DNA of 64,000 nucleotides from Trichobilharzia regenti (Eukaryota; Platyhelminthes; Trematoda; Strigeidida; Schistosomatidae): assembly GCA_944472135.2 (NCBI GenBank), contig OX235270.1, positions 83,833,168 to 83,897,167 of the forward strand, given 5' to 3'. The position numbers and the translations under genes are program-made. Shown here piece after piece: positions 13,101 to 28,100 of the stretch (positions are counted from its first letter, which is position 1; every line of letters starts with the position of its first letter). Under the pieces are notes generated by a model. The model worked only from the letters and a program-made list of their open reading frames with translations, was not told the origin of the DNA and searched no databases.

Positions 13101-16100
13101 CAAAGCAATAAGCTAAGAAAACAACTAAATTAAACAAGACATATTTAAATTAAGCCTTCGAGAAGATCAGTAAAAAAATTTAAGAAAAACAATTTATCTT
13201 ATGATATTTTTTGTAGATGAGATTAGAGTTAGAGAGTTTGCATGCAAAATATCAGTCACCATGGTAACCTCATCCGATAGTCATTCCATGTTATTATATA
13301 CAACTTGTAACATGCAATAGATAAATAAATAAGTAAAACGGCTGATTCTATCTAAGTTAGACAACAAAATTCTATATATTGCAAAAATGCATACTTTCAG
13401 TTTGGTTGGTTTAAAGTTTTAACTTAAGAGGTGTAGACTGTAAAAGTGGAGAAAGAGATTGCGTCAGACAAGTGTCAACAACACAAAAATAGTTACTTTG
13501 TACGTGCTTCTGTCGGAGACAATAAAAAACAAACAACAAACAGTGCTAACTACGCATAAGACTATGTATACGTCACTGAGATTTCTTAAAAGTACATCCA
13601 TATATATATATATATGTTGGAAACACATAAAGGACATTATTTTTTTATTTATTTTATTTTTAATTACAGCTTGATTCCATAGTGTATTTTTGGTACAAGT
13701 ATGGAATTTTCAGCATGGATATCGGTAGCCCAAATTTCGCAAACCGACCATAGTTATCTGGCGATCATACTACTGTCTACGAACTAATCAATACATTCAA
13801 CAAACACTATGTGGAACTCCATGTTGTGGAACAAGTGGATGGCAGCTGCGTGACTGTGACTATGTTTAAGTGTGGTGTCAGTAGTCATCATCAGAGTTTG
13901 CTCAAAATCCTGCAGATATGTTAACAATGTTACAGCAACATATTGCGCCTTTAAATGTCATACAATGGACAGTATTGTGTTACTAGATGCTAGGTGCAAG
14001 TTCAACTTTTTTTTCCGGTGAAACATTTTGAGGCAGTATCCGAAAACGTATTCACTGACTTAAACGCCTAACATTACAAAAATTAAACCGCCTTATTCGA
14101 TTTAAATAGGCGCGCAGGCGAAATCCAACATTGAGTCAGAGTGGGTTTTTCGTATATTCAGGTTTTATCATAGTTATGGAGCTGTGAAATTCCCTCAGAT
14201 GTGATGAATGTAATCTATTAGCACCCCGATGCCAAGCTACTATGTTTCTCAAAAAGCATTTCTGACTGAAATAGGTTTAGATTGAAAAAGAGTTATGAAG
14301 TGGTCAGACAAAAGCACAATACCAAGTCATAAAGTCTCCAGCTTTCAGTGCCAGCTAACGAGGATATTGTCTGTTGCTTACATGGAGTCTTCAAGATGAT
14401 GGCTGAAGATTGTCAGTGACACAGCTTAAAATTATTCACAAAGGCGCAGATGTTTGACTGACTGACCGACTGACGGGTTTTAGCGTAGAAATTTGCACAG
14501 ATGTGCAACAGTTCAAGCAGCCACACTCCATGTAGCGCACAAAGCGAGAGAAGGGAGTAAAGGAAAGTACAAAAGACAGATAATAAAGAGAAGTACGAGG
14601 AAAACGATATTAATATGGAAGAACAACAAGGAGTGGATGCATCTGAGCCAGATAAAGAGAACGATTTTGAGTCAGCCATATCAGCAATTGTCTCCAGCCT
14701 TATTTGGTGTTTACCGTCCCGGGGACCCTAACCAGGAAGTCTTCACCTTCCTAAATGGCTGGCTTAAACTAACTGTTGTGGATTTCATTAACTGATATCA
14801 TGTTTTCGTTTGATCACTACTAGCTCTTTTCCAACCTGATCCTATGGTAGTTAACATTGCCCATTGTCGAGGAAGACGATGGCTAGGCATGCGTGTCACA
14901 TGTGTTAAACACCTCAATTCACATAACCTCGCAGATGTATCAACTTCTTGTCGTAATCCAGACTGTCGAAATTCCCACTAATCTTCATCCATTGAATTTT
15001 CACCACACACCCTTTCTGTAACTCTATATATGACTTTTTGAAGTACAATAATCTAGACTAATGCACATATGTGCAAAGTAACATGACGATAAGTCAAACA
15101 GTGGGTAAGTTAAAGAAGTGCCTCCGAAATGTATAATATCAAGTTAACAACGACTTCTGTAAAAATTTGATATTACGGAAATTTCATTTTAAACTGAAGT
15201 AAACTTCAAACTTGACCAAGTATTGATATCAGTTAGAGAACCACTGAAAACCAGCTGGGAGTACTGGACAGCTGTTTTATTCTAGTTTCGGACTAACTAA
15301 CAGTTGTGAACTCACCACCAGAGTTGCAACTCAGCACCTTTCAGTTACATGTCAAGCTCGTAAACCAATCAGCCACCGAGACCCCACTCAATAGTCAGCC
15401 CGTAAATTCCAACTTCTACTAATTAGGGATTTTAGCGTGACTACAGGCCATTATACTCGGCGAGCAGATGAACGCCACTGGCTACGACTTCTCACTAGAA
15501 CTTACTCCACGAACCTTGGCCCTATAGGCAGTCATTAGTGATCATTAGATTAAGTTTCACTTGTTAGTTTGTTTGAGAGTAGATTTGTTTCAAGTCCGAA
15601 CATGGATTCATATCATGAATCGGCAGAAGTTATAATTGATCTGTCATTGAGTCAAGTTCCAACGGCTGAATAGTCTACGAGCTTGACTTGTAACCAGAAG
15701 GTCATGGGCTGGAGCCCCAGTGGTTAGTTCGTACTGCCAGTGAGTCCGAAACAGTTGTTCAGTGCTCCCTGTTGATTTTCAATGGTTCTCTAACTGACAT
15801 TGATCCGGAATCAAACTTGAGATAAATGTAATTCCTACAAACTAACTCTTGAACTAAATTTGGTCACAGACAGTATTTACAACGCTGACACGAATCTACA
15901 AAAGCACACTAATTGTTCCAGGCCTATAGAAATGATATGCTAATAAATACCAGCTGGTATGAATCCCAAATAGGATCAGGTCAACTAAAAGAATTGATTC
16001 TAAAAAGTCTAAAGACATCTATTTCAAAATTTATCACTGTCAATTTGACTACAATTCAGCTACTGTTATGATTATTAATATTATTATTGGACATTGAAAC

Positions 16101-19100
16101 AGTTGTCTATGGAAACCAAATTAGTTTATGCCTAAAACAAAGGTAACAGTTTATTAGTCCATACACTACACTGTTGAGTTTTCTTTGCCCTGTCATTAAA
16201 ATGTATTTTTATTGTATATATTTATTCATTATTGAAAGAAAAAACACTTAGAATGTATAAATAGGAAGGAATTATTTTAACATTGAAGAACAATAGTCCT
16301 GAGAAGAAAAAGAAAATTGGTTAGGAGAGCTATTCAAAATGTACTTCATAATGATTGAGGAGTGGGGAATTTCTGCACGGTTAAACAGGAAAATAATATA
16401 TATATATATATATCAGATGTATAACTAGTTGATGGTTAGTGACAGTAATTACAATAGGGTATAATGTACTGACTAGATTATGTGTTAATCACTAGATCAC
16501 CGGCAAAAGCTATCATCAAGTTTGATACCATATATATATATATATATATATATACCGTACCTTATGGATGATTTCATCTCGAAGTACATTCAATAATTCT
16601 CATTATTAGTTATGGAACAAGAGGCATGAATACAAGAGAGATAATTATGCGTAATAATAGTAATAATACGATTGAAAGTTCGACAGAACAATACAGAACG
16701 ATTGTGTGATAAATCATGCATTACCCTGGCAACTAGATGATTGTGTTTTTTTGTTTCCGCCTTTTTTTTTATTACGTCACAATGTTTACGAAATTCTGAT
16801 TTCTATTCGCTAAGCTGAAATTATTATTAAGCCGTCAATTTATTGACTCGTTTGCCTATGTAATAAATTTTACTTCTACTCACTATTTTCTTTCATTGTC
16901 TACCTTCTCCTTTCAAACTTTTCGTCTGGTTTACAAGTACTGGTTTGTAGGGATTCGCTTCATTGGTTACAGGATTTCATCATGATGTGGCATCGGTTAG
17001 AGAACCATTGGAAAGCCTGCCGGGAGTAACGGACAGCTGTTTCGTGCTAGCTTGGATCGGGTGCCAGTGGGTTAATGGTCTACAATCTCGCCTTGTAACC
17101 ATAAGGCCTTTGGTTTGAACCCCAGTGGACGCGTACCGATGGAGAGTCCCAAACCAGGACAAAACAGCTGTTCAGTAATCCCCAGATTTTCCAATGGTAC
17201 TCTGACCGATGTAAGCTCATGGTAAAATCCTGTAATCCATCAGTTCCCCGAAATCCAGCATTTGAATATCAGTCTGATACTCACCAGTGGTTGGCCATAT
17301 TCAGGTAGGTAGTTGTCTGGGTTTCGGTAATAAGTCGTAACCGGTGGGGTAGAGCAGGTCGGCGGCGGGGGTAGATACTCGCTGATGACATCTTCTAGTG
17401 GCCGCGGTTTTCCATGAATTGCCGAAAGTTTGGTATCATGGGTCATTGGATTGGGATCCGGTAGCTGTATAGCCTACAAACCCGTCTTGTGACGGAAAGA
17501 TCTTCGATTCGAACCCCGGTGGATGCATGCTAATGAAGAGTTCCAACCCAGGGAAAAACAGTTGTCCACTACTGTCAGGTTTCCCAAAAGTTCTCTAACC
17601 GATGTCACCTCACAGTGAAATCCTGTAAACTCAGGTTGTTAGATTATTAACATTCTTGTATTCATACCTATTGTTCCATTACGACCATAATGAGATAAAT
17701 CATTTGTGAAGTTATATATTTGCTCTTATTATAACCTATATCAATTTTAAGCTTCTGGTAGTTGAAGCAAAGCCGTGAAATTAAAAATAATGAGCGCCAT
17801 TCATCCAGCACATATATTAGTTCTCACTTAATTCAAACTAATCAAGGGAATCGAATGTATTAAAGCATTGACAGATGGTGTATCAGTAGCCTAAATCTGC
17901 TCTTATTCTCGCGCACCTTCATGAGGACTCGAATCCTCATCATCCAGAAGGAGGAAAGTAGGGCTTGTTTACATAACTGACTAATACACTTTTTAAAAAT
18001 ATCCTTACTGCTGAAAATTATTCATTCAAATGATAAGTATACGAAAACACAAGTCATATCTAACAGTTCAAAAGTAAAACTGCTATAATAAGTACTGTGC
18101 AGTGTACTATCACCATTAGAAGTAAAACACAAAATTATCATTTGAGTTATTCAACCTTTCAAAGAGAAGCATTCAACAAAAAGGGCCTTAAATGCCCACT
18201 GTAAAATCCCCCTACTGGCCGGTAGTGTTTTGCTCTAGAAATCCTATGATATGAGCATTTCAAGTTCACTTATTTTCTTCTGTTTCCTCAGAATATATAT
18301 AAGATATATATATTTCTGCTAGACCAAAGGAAAGGATCCTAGACCAACTGTCTTCTTGTAGTTAATGTCATTCGTTGAATGACTAACTGTCGGTGACAGA
18401 ATATAAAACAGAGCGCCTAGTTCATTTTTAAATGAGCTGATATCTTAACTCAGAAGCTGATACTGTCTGCTTAACTACTACAACGCCTGGTGGATTGTAG
18501 TCTACAGAGATCGACTTATCAAAAGCCTACACTGAATGTGAAATACCTATATTTCAATGGTTTTTTGTATAACTATAAACGAGCACTGGTCAAAACTGTC
18601 TTATACAGTAAAGAGAATATATGTTCGGTAGAAAAACTAGAGGAAGAATTTCTCACTCTTGAAAAGATGTCCAAAAACAACGGTTACCATCAGAAAGATA
18701 TAAAGGCGGGGAAAAAGCCTATCCTCAGTCAACTCTGTTTTAAAGGTAATAATATTGCAGAAGTAGTCAAGAGAAGATTGAATACTTCACTAGCCAGAAC
18801 CTATCCTGCAAATGAGTTGGTTCACGTTCATCGGACAACATGCTCTTTGGTGCAATCAAAAGTCGAAAACTACCCTACAACTGCGTAAACAAATGTACAT
18901 GCATGTGCAGAAGCTGTTACATTATGGGAATAGAAAGAAGGGTTGACTTTCGTTGGTTCAAACCATATTCAGACCTACGTCGTTTTATTATTATTTCCTT
19001 GAATTCCGAGAGGAACAAAAGGCTTCAGCCACGCGTCTCCATTGCGTTCGGTTTTCTGCTAGAGTTTTCACCAGGCTCCAACTCTGTCCACATGCTTTCA

Positions 19101-22100
19101 TTTCCTCTTCACATGACCTCCTACAAGTCACCCTTGCACTGACGACCAACTCGCCGCTTCCTTTTCGGGTTCCACTCGAGCGATGGCTTGTCTAGTGATG
19201 TCACTTGATGGTTTCCTCAGAATATGCCCAGCCAATCCACCTCCATTCCCTCCTGCCTATTTGTCTCACAATCGGTTCCTGATTGGTTGGTTCGCTGATT
19301 GCCAGAGATCCCTGTTGCTGATCTTTTCTGGCTGGCCATCTGATCTTGAGTATTAAGCGAAGACAGCTGTTAATGAAGGTCTGTAGTTTGTTTGAGATGC
19401 TCTTTATGACTCGCAGTGCACGTCTATGATCCGTATAGTAGCACTGGCTGACTTCACATTGGAGTTGAAAATCCGGATCTTATTTTTGATGCTCATTGCT
19501 GTTGACCTCCACACAGACTTGAGATTAATGAAAGTTTCTTGAATGTCGTTTTAGACAGCTGAATAGTACGTTTAGTAGTCACATAACAAAAATGACTCCT
19601 TATCAAGTGAATGGAAGTGGGATTATTGGGGAACACTTCAACTGATACAGTCTCAGTGTGCATCAGTCATATAGACAATAACAAACACTAACTAATGCTA
19701 TAATTTTCAAGTTTGACGGTGGATTGACATTAGTTAGAGGACTACTGCAAAATCAACTGGAAGTATTGGACAGCTGTTTCACCCTGGTTTGGGAGTAATC
19801 CTCAGTAAGAAAACACCGCCGAAATTCGAATCCAGAACCTTCTAGTTACAAGTTTAGCTCGTAGGCCATTCAGCCATCGGGATTCGACTCAGTGGTCGGC
19901 CCATGAATCCTAACTTCTACCAATTCGTAATTTTAGGGCGACTGACACCACACTCCTGATCTGATGGACCCCACTGGCAACGACTTCTTACAAGAACTCA
20001 CTCCATGAAACCTCACCATGTAGCCAGTGACCAGTGAACATCAGAATACTTTGATTTGTTCCAAGTCTTAGGATCGTACTGCCGAAGAGTCCTAAACTAG
20101 GATGAAATAGCTGCCCAGTCCTCCTCACTGGTTTTCAATACTTCTCTAACTGATAGATCAATCCGAGATTAAACTTAACGCAAATCAAATCCCTACAAAC
20201 TAACTTTTTGATATAATTGTAATGGAATAGTGAATACTTAGATCGAAGGTGTGTGTGTGTGTTTTTTTTCCCTAACATCAAAACCCATTGAGAAAAAAAA
20301 TAACATCATTAGAATACTTCAACAAATCAGGCGCAAAGTGGATGAGATAAAATGCAATCATCTCTCTCTTGCCTAATGAGATGTTTACTTGTTTTACATT
20401 CACGTACTCCTATTGAATTTATCAAAACAAGTTAAAAGTACGAGGATAAATGAATTAGCAGCTAATGATGTCTGATGACCGACCAGTCCAGTCTGTCCTA
20501 TTTCAACACATTCATTTGACAACACGTTAACTCACTATACTGAGAGTATATTTTTTATTTATTTTTTTTATTTTTACAAAAACACGACATTATTTTCACT
20601 CACTTACCACTAGTAGTAATACAACTGTTGTTCTATCTGGAACGTTTATGACAAAATAAAATCAGTCGAGTTCACTTCATTACTCTATCCTAGTGAGATA
20701 CACAGTCAATATACCAAACAAATATATGCTTTACACAACAAAATGTAGTATGTTTTGCTTTTTTTTTCTATTCTTCTTCTCCTCCTCCTCCTCTCTACGA
20801 GACTTACTGTTATGTCTAATTTTTGCTGATGCTGCTACTGCTGTTATCCTAACTGTCATTAAGCGGGGTGTTAGCATTACAACCCTCTGGGCGACAAAAC
20901 TGTGTGAATTTACATAAATATGTATATATTATAGTAATAGAATTAATGATAATATTAGATTGGTTAGTTAGTTTGAATTATCATCACAATTACTGATTTA
21001 GCTAGCTTATTTCTCTTCTCAGAAGAAGAAGAAGAATCCTTACAAACCAAAACTATAGAAAGTTAATCTGATGCTCGCTAGTGACTTGCTACAGGTTGGA
21101 GTTTCCTGAGTTCTAGTGAGAAGTCGTGACCAGTGAGGTCCAATTAGATGTCACGTGTGTGGATGGATGTCCCACCAACGACAATGGTTGGGGTCGCGCT
21201 AAATCACGAATTGGTAGAAGTTAGAATTCACGAGCCATTGAATCGGGTCCCAGTGGCTGAATGGTTTACGAGCTTGCCTTGTAACCGGAAGGTCCTGGGT
21301 TCGAATCCCAGTGGGTGCGTACTGCCGATAATTCCCAAACTAGGATGAAACAGCAGCTGTCCAGTACTCCCTAGTTTTCAATGGTTCTCTAATTGATATC
21401 AATCCGTGATCAACTCGTAAAACATAACTAATCCTTACAAACCAAAACTATAGAAAGAAGAAGAAAGACAGAGTTTGAACAAAGCAAGAACTACACTTTT
21501 AGCAGAATAAAATGGTACCATCTGTTTAAAAGGAACAAATGCTTTAAACAGTGCCATCACCAGGCATCTCCTCGACACGGGTCATGAGGTGGACGTTGAA
21601 AAGTCGTTCAAAATTATCAATAAGCAAAATACCTCAGTTCTCCTTAAGTTTGCTGAAGCCATTTCCATCAAGCGCCTGAAACCTGATTTATGCGTCCAGA
21701 AAGAAGCGGTTATCAGCCTTTCTTCACCCTTATAACTGGATATTTTCACCTCTCTTTCTTCCGAATGTGAAATGCTAAAAGTTTCCATTGTGTTTGATTA
21801 TTATTGTTGTTCGGAATAGTGGTTAATATTGCATATTTATATATGTATATATTTTTAGTGTATGAGTATATTGATCGATTGATTTTTGTTTAAACTTAAC
21901 TCTGTGTGGAAGTATGTTAAAATTGCTGTTGTAGATATATTTAATAATGTCTTTGCCATGTAAGCAGCTGACGAGAAGGCAACGAAATAAAAGATGGTAC
22001 CATTTTATTCTGCTAACACTGTAGTTCTTGCTTTGTTCAAATTCGTTAAGGGGGATAAATGTATGAAAGACAGAGTTTCTCACCAAAATATACCAAAAAT

Positions 22101-25100
22101 CAATGCTCTGAAAACGATTACAAATCCAGCACCACATATATAGTAGTTGTTATTGTTGTTCGAATCGAAAATTTTGGGTTTTTTTCTTCTTATTTTGCAA
22201 ATGTGAGCCAGTGATAGTGGATTTAGGTAATTACCGGAAGATTAGTGGTAAAGAAATGTAGCGTGAAGTTCAGATAATAGCTGATCTCCATCTTTTTCTG
22301 TGGTTCTCTTTTTTTTCTTTATTCTCTTCGCAAGAGAAGAGAAGAGAGAAATTTTTGTGATTATCGTTAATTAGCAGCTTAGTGAACCAGTCACACACAC
22401 ACACACATGAACAATGAACAGCGAGTGAACAGATACACGTTGGTGGTGGTTTGAGTAATTTTCAAGGCATTATACCTACCACATTTATACATACATATAT
22501 ATAGATTTACTACTTAATATTGTGACTGATTAAGGAGTCGTAAAGTTAATCAGGAGTTCCATATTGCCACACCTTGTGAATATGAATCACAAGATTGATA
22601 TAAATTCACCCTTTACAGTTCTATACCAAGTGCCAACTGAATTCATTATGTCTGCACGCCTTTAACTACTAAACATAGGTGAGGCAGTCGCCATGGAAAA
22701 TAATTTCAGCTCAATCTTTGTGTTCAGAGAAAGTCGGTTCAATCCCTTCACATCCCATGGCCTTCACTGTCAACCTAGACAAGTTAGTTAACCCGGTGAC
22801 ACTGGATAACCGTAAATATTATTTTTAATTGTACTGCTAACTTCACTATCAATATCATTATTATTTTAGTATTATTAATACCTTAGGTTCTCAGAGGAAC
22901 ATACGGCATCAACAACACGCCTCCACCATGTCCTATTCTCTGCTGCCCCTTTTAATTAGTCTCATGATTGAACATAATGTCTCATCTCCCCCAACTCACA
23001 CGATCTCCTCTATGTTACTCGCACACCAACGATCCACTCATCGCTCCTCATAGGGATTCCATCCGACCACTAGTATGGCGTGCAATGTCGTCTGACGGCC
23101 TCCTCAGTCAAATATGTCCGATCCACCTGCATCTTCTCCTACATAATTTGTTGAGCGGTCGGCTCTTGCTTGGTTTATTCCCAGACAGAGTTTCTTCCTG
23201 CTAATTCTTTCTGGCTGGCCGACCGGCCATTTGATCTTCAGTATGCAGCCAGCCAGCAAACCAGAGAAGACAGCAGCTGTTGATAAAAGTCTACAGTGGT
23301 GTGTTGGAAATCCTTTCCGTGACACTCAGTGCAAGTTTCTGACCCGTATGGAAGAGATGACTAACTGACCGACTGACTGACTGACTGACTTCATTGACAT
23401 TTGTGTTGAATATCCGAATCTTGTTCTTCATACTGAAGCGGAGTGCAGAAGCTTTCCAAACTGGTTTCAGGTTGATAAAGGGGTGCGTATCTTGCCTTTC
23501 TGATTCTGGCTGGTTGGCTGGCTGGCTGACTCTGACATCTTCATCCGTTCCGAATTATTGAGGTTGAAACGATCCTTCCTGGCTGGTTAAGTGAAGAAGG
23601 TAACCTCTGTCGAGTCTCTCACGTTGATGGTGATCGGTGCTGGTTGTTGTTTGTGTTGTTTGGTTGTCTTCATCACCTTCGTCTCCTGAATGTTAACCTT
23701 GATGGCGTCATGTCTTCGCTGACTGCTTGCTTCTTAAACCAGTTTGTTGGTTTCCGCTTGTAAGTGTTCGAGTTTGTGTGACACTAGACACATATCATCC
23801 ACGCGCTGAATCCACAACTTCTAGAGTCTTATTGTCGGTAGTCCAGTATATTCCTATCTTCTCACTTCCAACGTAGAGTCTGACGCATGATCTGGTCCAC
23901 CTTTAATTAAGAATATCATCATGGGTGATAATAGGAAGCCAGCCAGTTTGTCTTACTCCTGTGTTCACTTCGAACGCCTCGCTGAGTGAGTTTACCCTTG
24001 TGGGTCACCTGACTGACACGTGACAGGCATTGTCATATAGCCAGCCAGCTGTTGGATGAGGTTGATAAAGACTGGGAACTACACACCATGGTGTGGAAGT
24101 AGTTTCCAAATTACTTCTAGGTCAACGATGTGCTTTCTGATGAAGGCCGTTTCGAAGTGGACGAAGGAAGTTGAGGTAGTGGTTTGACTGGGATTCTATG
24201 CTTTGATTTGTGATGACGATGCGTAGAATTGAAATTTGATCAGCAACTGGTTTGCTTTTCCTGAATCCAGCCAGCTTGTTCGAGTGGGGCTTGTGGAGTT
24301 CTGTATTCAGTGCATCCTCTATTCTCTCCAGACTGATGAGACCTAATATTTTACTTTGCGTGTTGGAGAGCATTGTTGTACGCCAGTCAGTTATCACAGA
24401 GGGAAGCGTAAGTTGCCCTTCTTCCGTAGCTTGACGAGGTAGCCAGCTTTTATACTAGTCGGTAGACGCCTTTCTCTCCTTCCAAACCCTAACGTCAGCA
24501 CATCTGACACCGTCTTTGGATCCTTTTTCAACATCAATATCATTCTTAGTTATATTTTAATCTTAGTTTCACAATTTATTATTATCATTATTCTGTTTAC
24601 ACTCTACTTGTTTATATTTGGTTCTAATTGATCCATATTGTTTTAAATGACTTCGACTATTATCTTATTATGTAATTGTAAAGCCTGATAAGAATTTACC
24701 AAAAATATGTATTTGCTTGCTTGAACCGTATTCCTCAAACAATGTTGATACCTTCTTCAATGTGGTCAGTGTTGACGTCTCCAACAGCATCACTGAGTGA
24801 CACGAGTTAAAATCTTAGAAGGGATGTGAGTTCCTTCAAGATCGTAGATACGCCGTGAATCGTAGATACAACGAGGGCTAACAAGCAAAAAACCCAGGTA
24901 CAAGGCACCCTGACCACCGCCTCCAACCATCTAATAACAACGATTCAGAGTGCACAATAATGCCGATTCGCATAGCAAGATGGCAACATTGCAATCTTCA
25001 CTAATGGAATTTAGTCTGCATCAAACGAAGACTTAGATGCACGACATTAGTTACTGCTTAGTGTTCAATCAAAGTATGTATCACACAGTCTATGGATAAA

Positions 25101-28100
25101 GGCATAAAGCCAAGTAATTTCAAAAGTTTCGGGCAGTTAGAATTGTCAGTTCCCTCATTTCTTCACGTAAACGGATGAAATTGTATTCATGCAGACTTTT
25201 GTTCACCTAACTTTGATTGACAATACTCACCATGTTTTCTCATAAGACGTGTGCACTCAAATACAGTGTAGTGATTATTAGTTTGGTATTTATACATTAT
25301 CACTATATCACTATTCATTTCATGCGTTTCGAGTGGGACATACGGCTTCAACGGTCCATCTTCTACTTCCAAGAAGCTCCATGACTGCCGACGAACTTCC
25401 ATTTCTTCCTCATATGATTTCTCAATGCCAGACTCCCGAATCGCTACCCATTCGGGCTCTACTCAAAGGTCGGGGGTGTGATATCACTCAATGATCTCCT
25501 CAGAGAATCTCTAATTCACCTACATTGCATTCGACACATTTGTTGGGCGATAGGTTTCTGGTTTGTTCATGTTTGCCATAGTTCCACTTTGCTTATCCAT
25601 TTTGGCCAGCTATCTAATCTTCATTGTCGAGTCAAGGCAGCTGATAATGTAAGTCTGTAACCTATTTCAAATGCTATTCGTGAGTCGCCAACTCTCTGAA
25701 CTGTATAGAAGAAGTATTTGTTTGACATGAGAGAAGTAGATTTGAACTGTGACTTCACAGTAATGAATACTTTTCTTGTTTCCCTGATCCTGGTTTTCAT
25801 ATCTTGATATTTATATACCTGTGCATTATATTTATTCTAATATGTCGCCCAGTTGATGTCAGTTTATGACGATGTTTATCTTCAAATAAATCGAATAACA
25901 GTGAACTCAACATGTTCTTCTCCTCTCATTTTGAAATACTATCTCCCTGATTCTTTTAAAATCTTCCGTCTTTAATTATCTGAGACATGACGATCTCTAC
26001 AGACGCACTCCTGTAATTTATCCCACATTATTCATTTTTTTAAGTTTGATGATATCAGATGGTTGGAGACGATCGACCACAGGAAGCCTTCGATATAGTT
26101 TTCATGCAAGTTGGCATTCACCAATCAGCAAGGCGTATCTACAGCCTTGAAGGAACTCATTTCCCTTCTGAGATTCGAACCCGCGTTACCCAGTGCCGAC
26201 TGAAGTCAGAGACGTTATCGTCGAGCTATTCGAGCTCGCGATTGACCTCCTGTAGGACTGTAGTAGATACTTTGATTGGACACTGGTAACTAGTGAGGTG
26301 TGTCTAGTTCTTTCTTCGGTGCAGAGTGAATTCTATCAGTCAGGTTTGCAATGTGGCCATCATTCTAGGTAGCTCGTCATCACGGCGGACCGTGATCATC
26401 CTTATTTTATTATCACTCCACTGTTGTTTATTAATAACGCTGAATTGTCATACAAATTTTACATGAAGACATCTTATCTTCTTTCCACTAGTGTATTATC
26501 CAACTTCTGCGCCTATTTTCTAATCTTCGCCCAATTAGTCGTCCCTTCTAGACTACACCTGAAGTTAGGCAATACGTTTACAAGAACAAATTTTACCAGT
26601 ATCTGATTGGTCATGTTAATTTTTTATTCAAAATAATGGAGTGAACACACAATTGACACTACTATTATTATTATTATTATTTTTAAGAGTTGGTTTGTGA
26701 GGATTAGACTTGTTTCTATGAGTTTCACCACGAATTGATATCGGTTAGAGGACGACTGAAAACCAACTGGGAGTACTGACAGCTCGGTGCACCGTGATGA
26801 CAAGCTACCTAGAATGGTGGCGACATTGCGAACCTGACTGATAGAATTCAGTCTGCACAGAAAAAAGGACTAGACACACCTCACTAGTTCCTAGTGTCCA
26901 ATCAAAGCGTTTTTAAGTTTCCCTATCTGCTTTATTCCAGCGGGGAACAGCCTAGTCCACAAATATTTAGACATTTGACCCTTCAGACCGTAAATTAGGA
27001 TTAGGTCCTTATGAGGATGAATTTGAGCTCTTGTGTTACATGGCGAACACTGTAATAGAGTGAACTTGTAACACGATGAATTCGTAAACAAACACATACG
27101 CACAAACAAGTAACCATTTCGAAAATACACACGTTCTTGTCTAGAGGAAAAGATAAGTCTCTAACAGAAGAAATAACTTTATGCGCTTTTCAAGAATAAT
27201 TTAACTTCTTGAAAAGTCTACAATGCTCACACACTTAGCAGGAGTTAGAAGGCATTTGTACCAATAGGTCAGGATAAGTGTATTGTAGGCAGCATACAGA
27301 TTTTATGAGAATGTTTTCCCCCTTTGTTTACAGAAGTACCTATAGGTATGCCAAGTCATGGAAAAGGTTTGCTCATGTTCACGGAATATATTATGGACAG
27401 TTACAGTTAACAATATCGCTTCGGTTAATCACGTGTTTTCTTCTCCAGGTGTGTTTCATGAGAATATTCAATGAATTAAAAAAAAAACTACGAATCGTGT
27501 GGAAAGACAAGATGCAGTTACACTGGGACTGAGATTCACAGTAGTGACAACTGGAAAAAGAAATACTTCAGGCAGATGACTACTACATCATTTTCAGACA
27601 GATAGCTGCTTTCTTTCGTTAGAAACTAAATTTACCTGAAGGAACTATTGAAAACAGGCGAAAGGCATTGGTTGAACACCTGCTTCGCCTCAATTTAACA
27701 GCTATTTGGATATCATTAATTCTACATCTGATATTGAAAAAAAAATAATAACTAGATGACTAACAACCAAACAACTTGACTTGATATTTGTAAAACCTAC
27801 GAAAGTCTAAGAAACTTTGGATACCGAGAAATCGACATCTCAGACGTACACAAAAAATTATGCTTAGTGGAAAGGTTTGTTTATAAATGCTACGAATTCT
27901 GAAATCTAAGGTGGTGAAAACAAGGGGCGTTGTTAAATTGAGCAGCTAGGATCTACAGGAAACAAAAAAGAGTGTAGAAGAGTCTTTGCATATGTAAACC
28001 AGTTTGCTTCAATTATGACCACAGATTGATGTCGACTAGGCAACCATTGAAAACCAGTTAGGAGTACTGGACAGCTGTATCATTCGGCAGCGAAGACAAA

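Larger units (their letters stand above)
21476..22040. repeat. inverted repeat (about 48 bp arms) around the Penelope-like remnant
   Basis: Left arm 21476-21523 (ttgaacaaagcaagaactac ... aatggtaccatc) recurs inverted at 21992-22040 with two or three mismatches. The arms enclose the Penelope C-terminal remnant. The right arm is the 3' half of the hammerhead candidate; the left arm contains only the matching 3' half on the minus strand. Confidence 0.8.

Noticed and set aside
16531..16554. TA-rich tract as promoter TATA box
   Set aside because: Long pure (TA)n inside an intron, no adjacent start of a gene on either strand.
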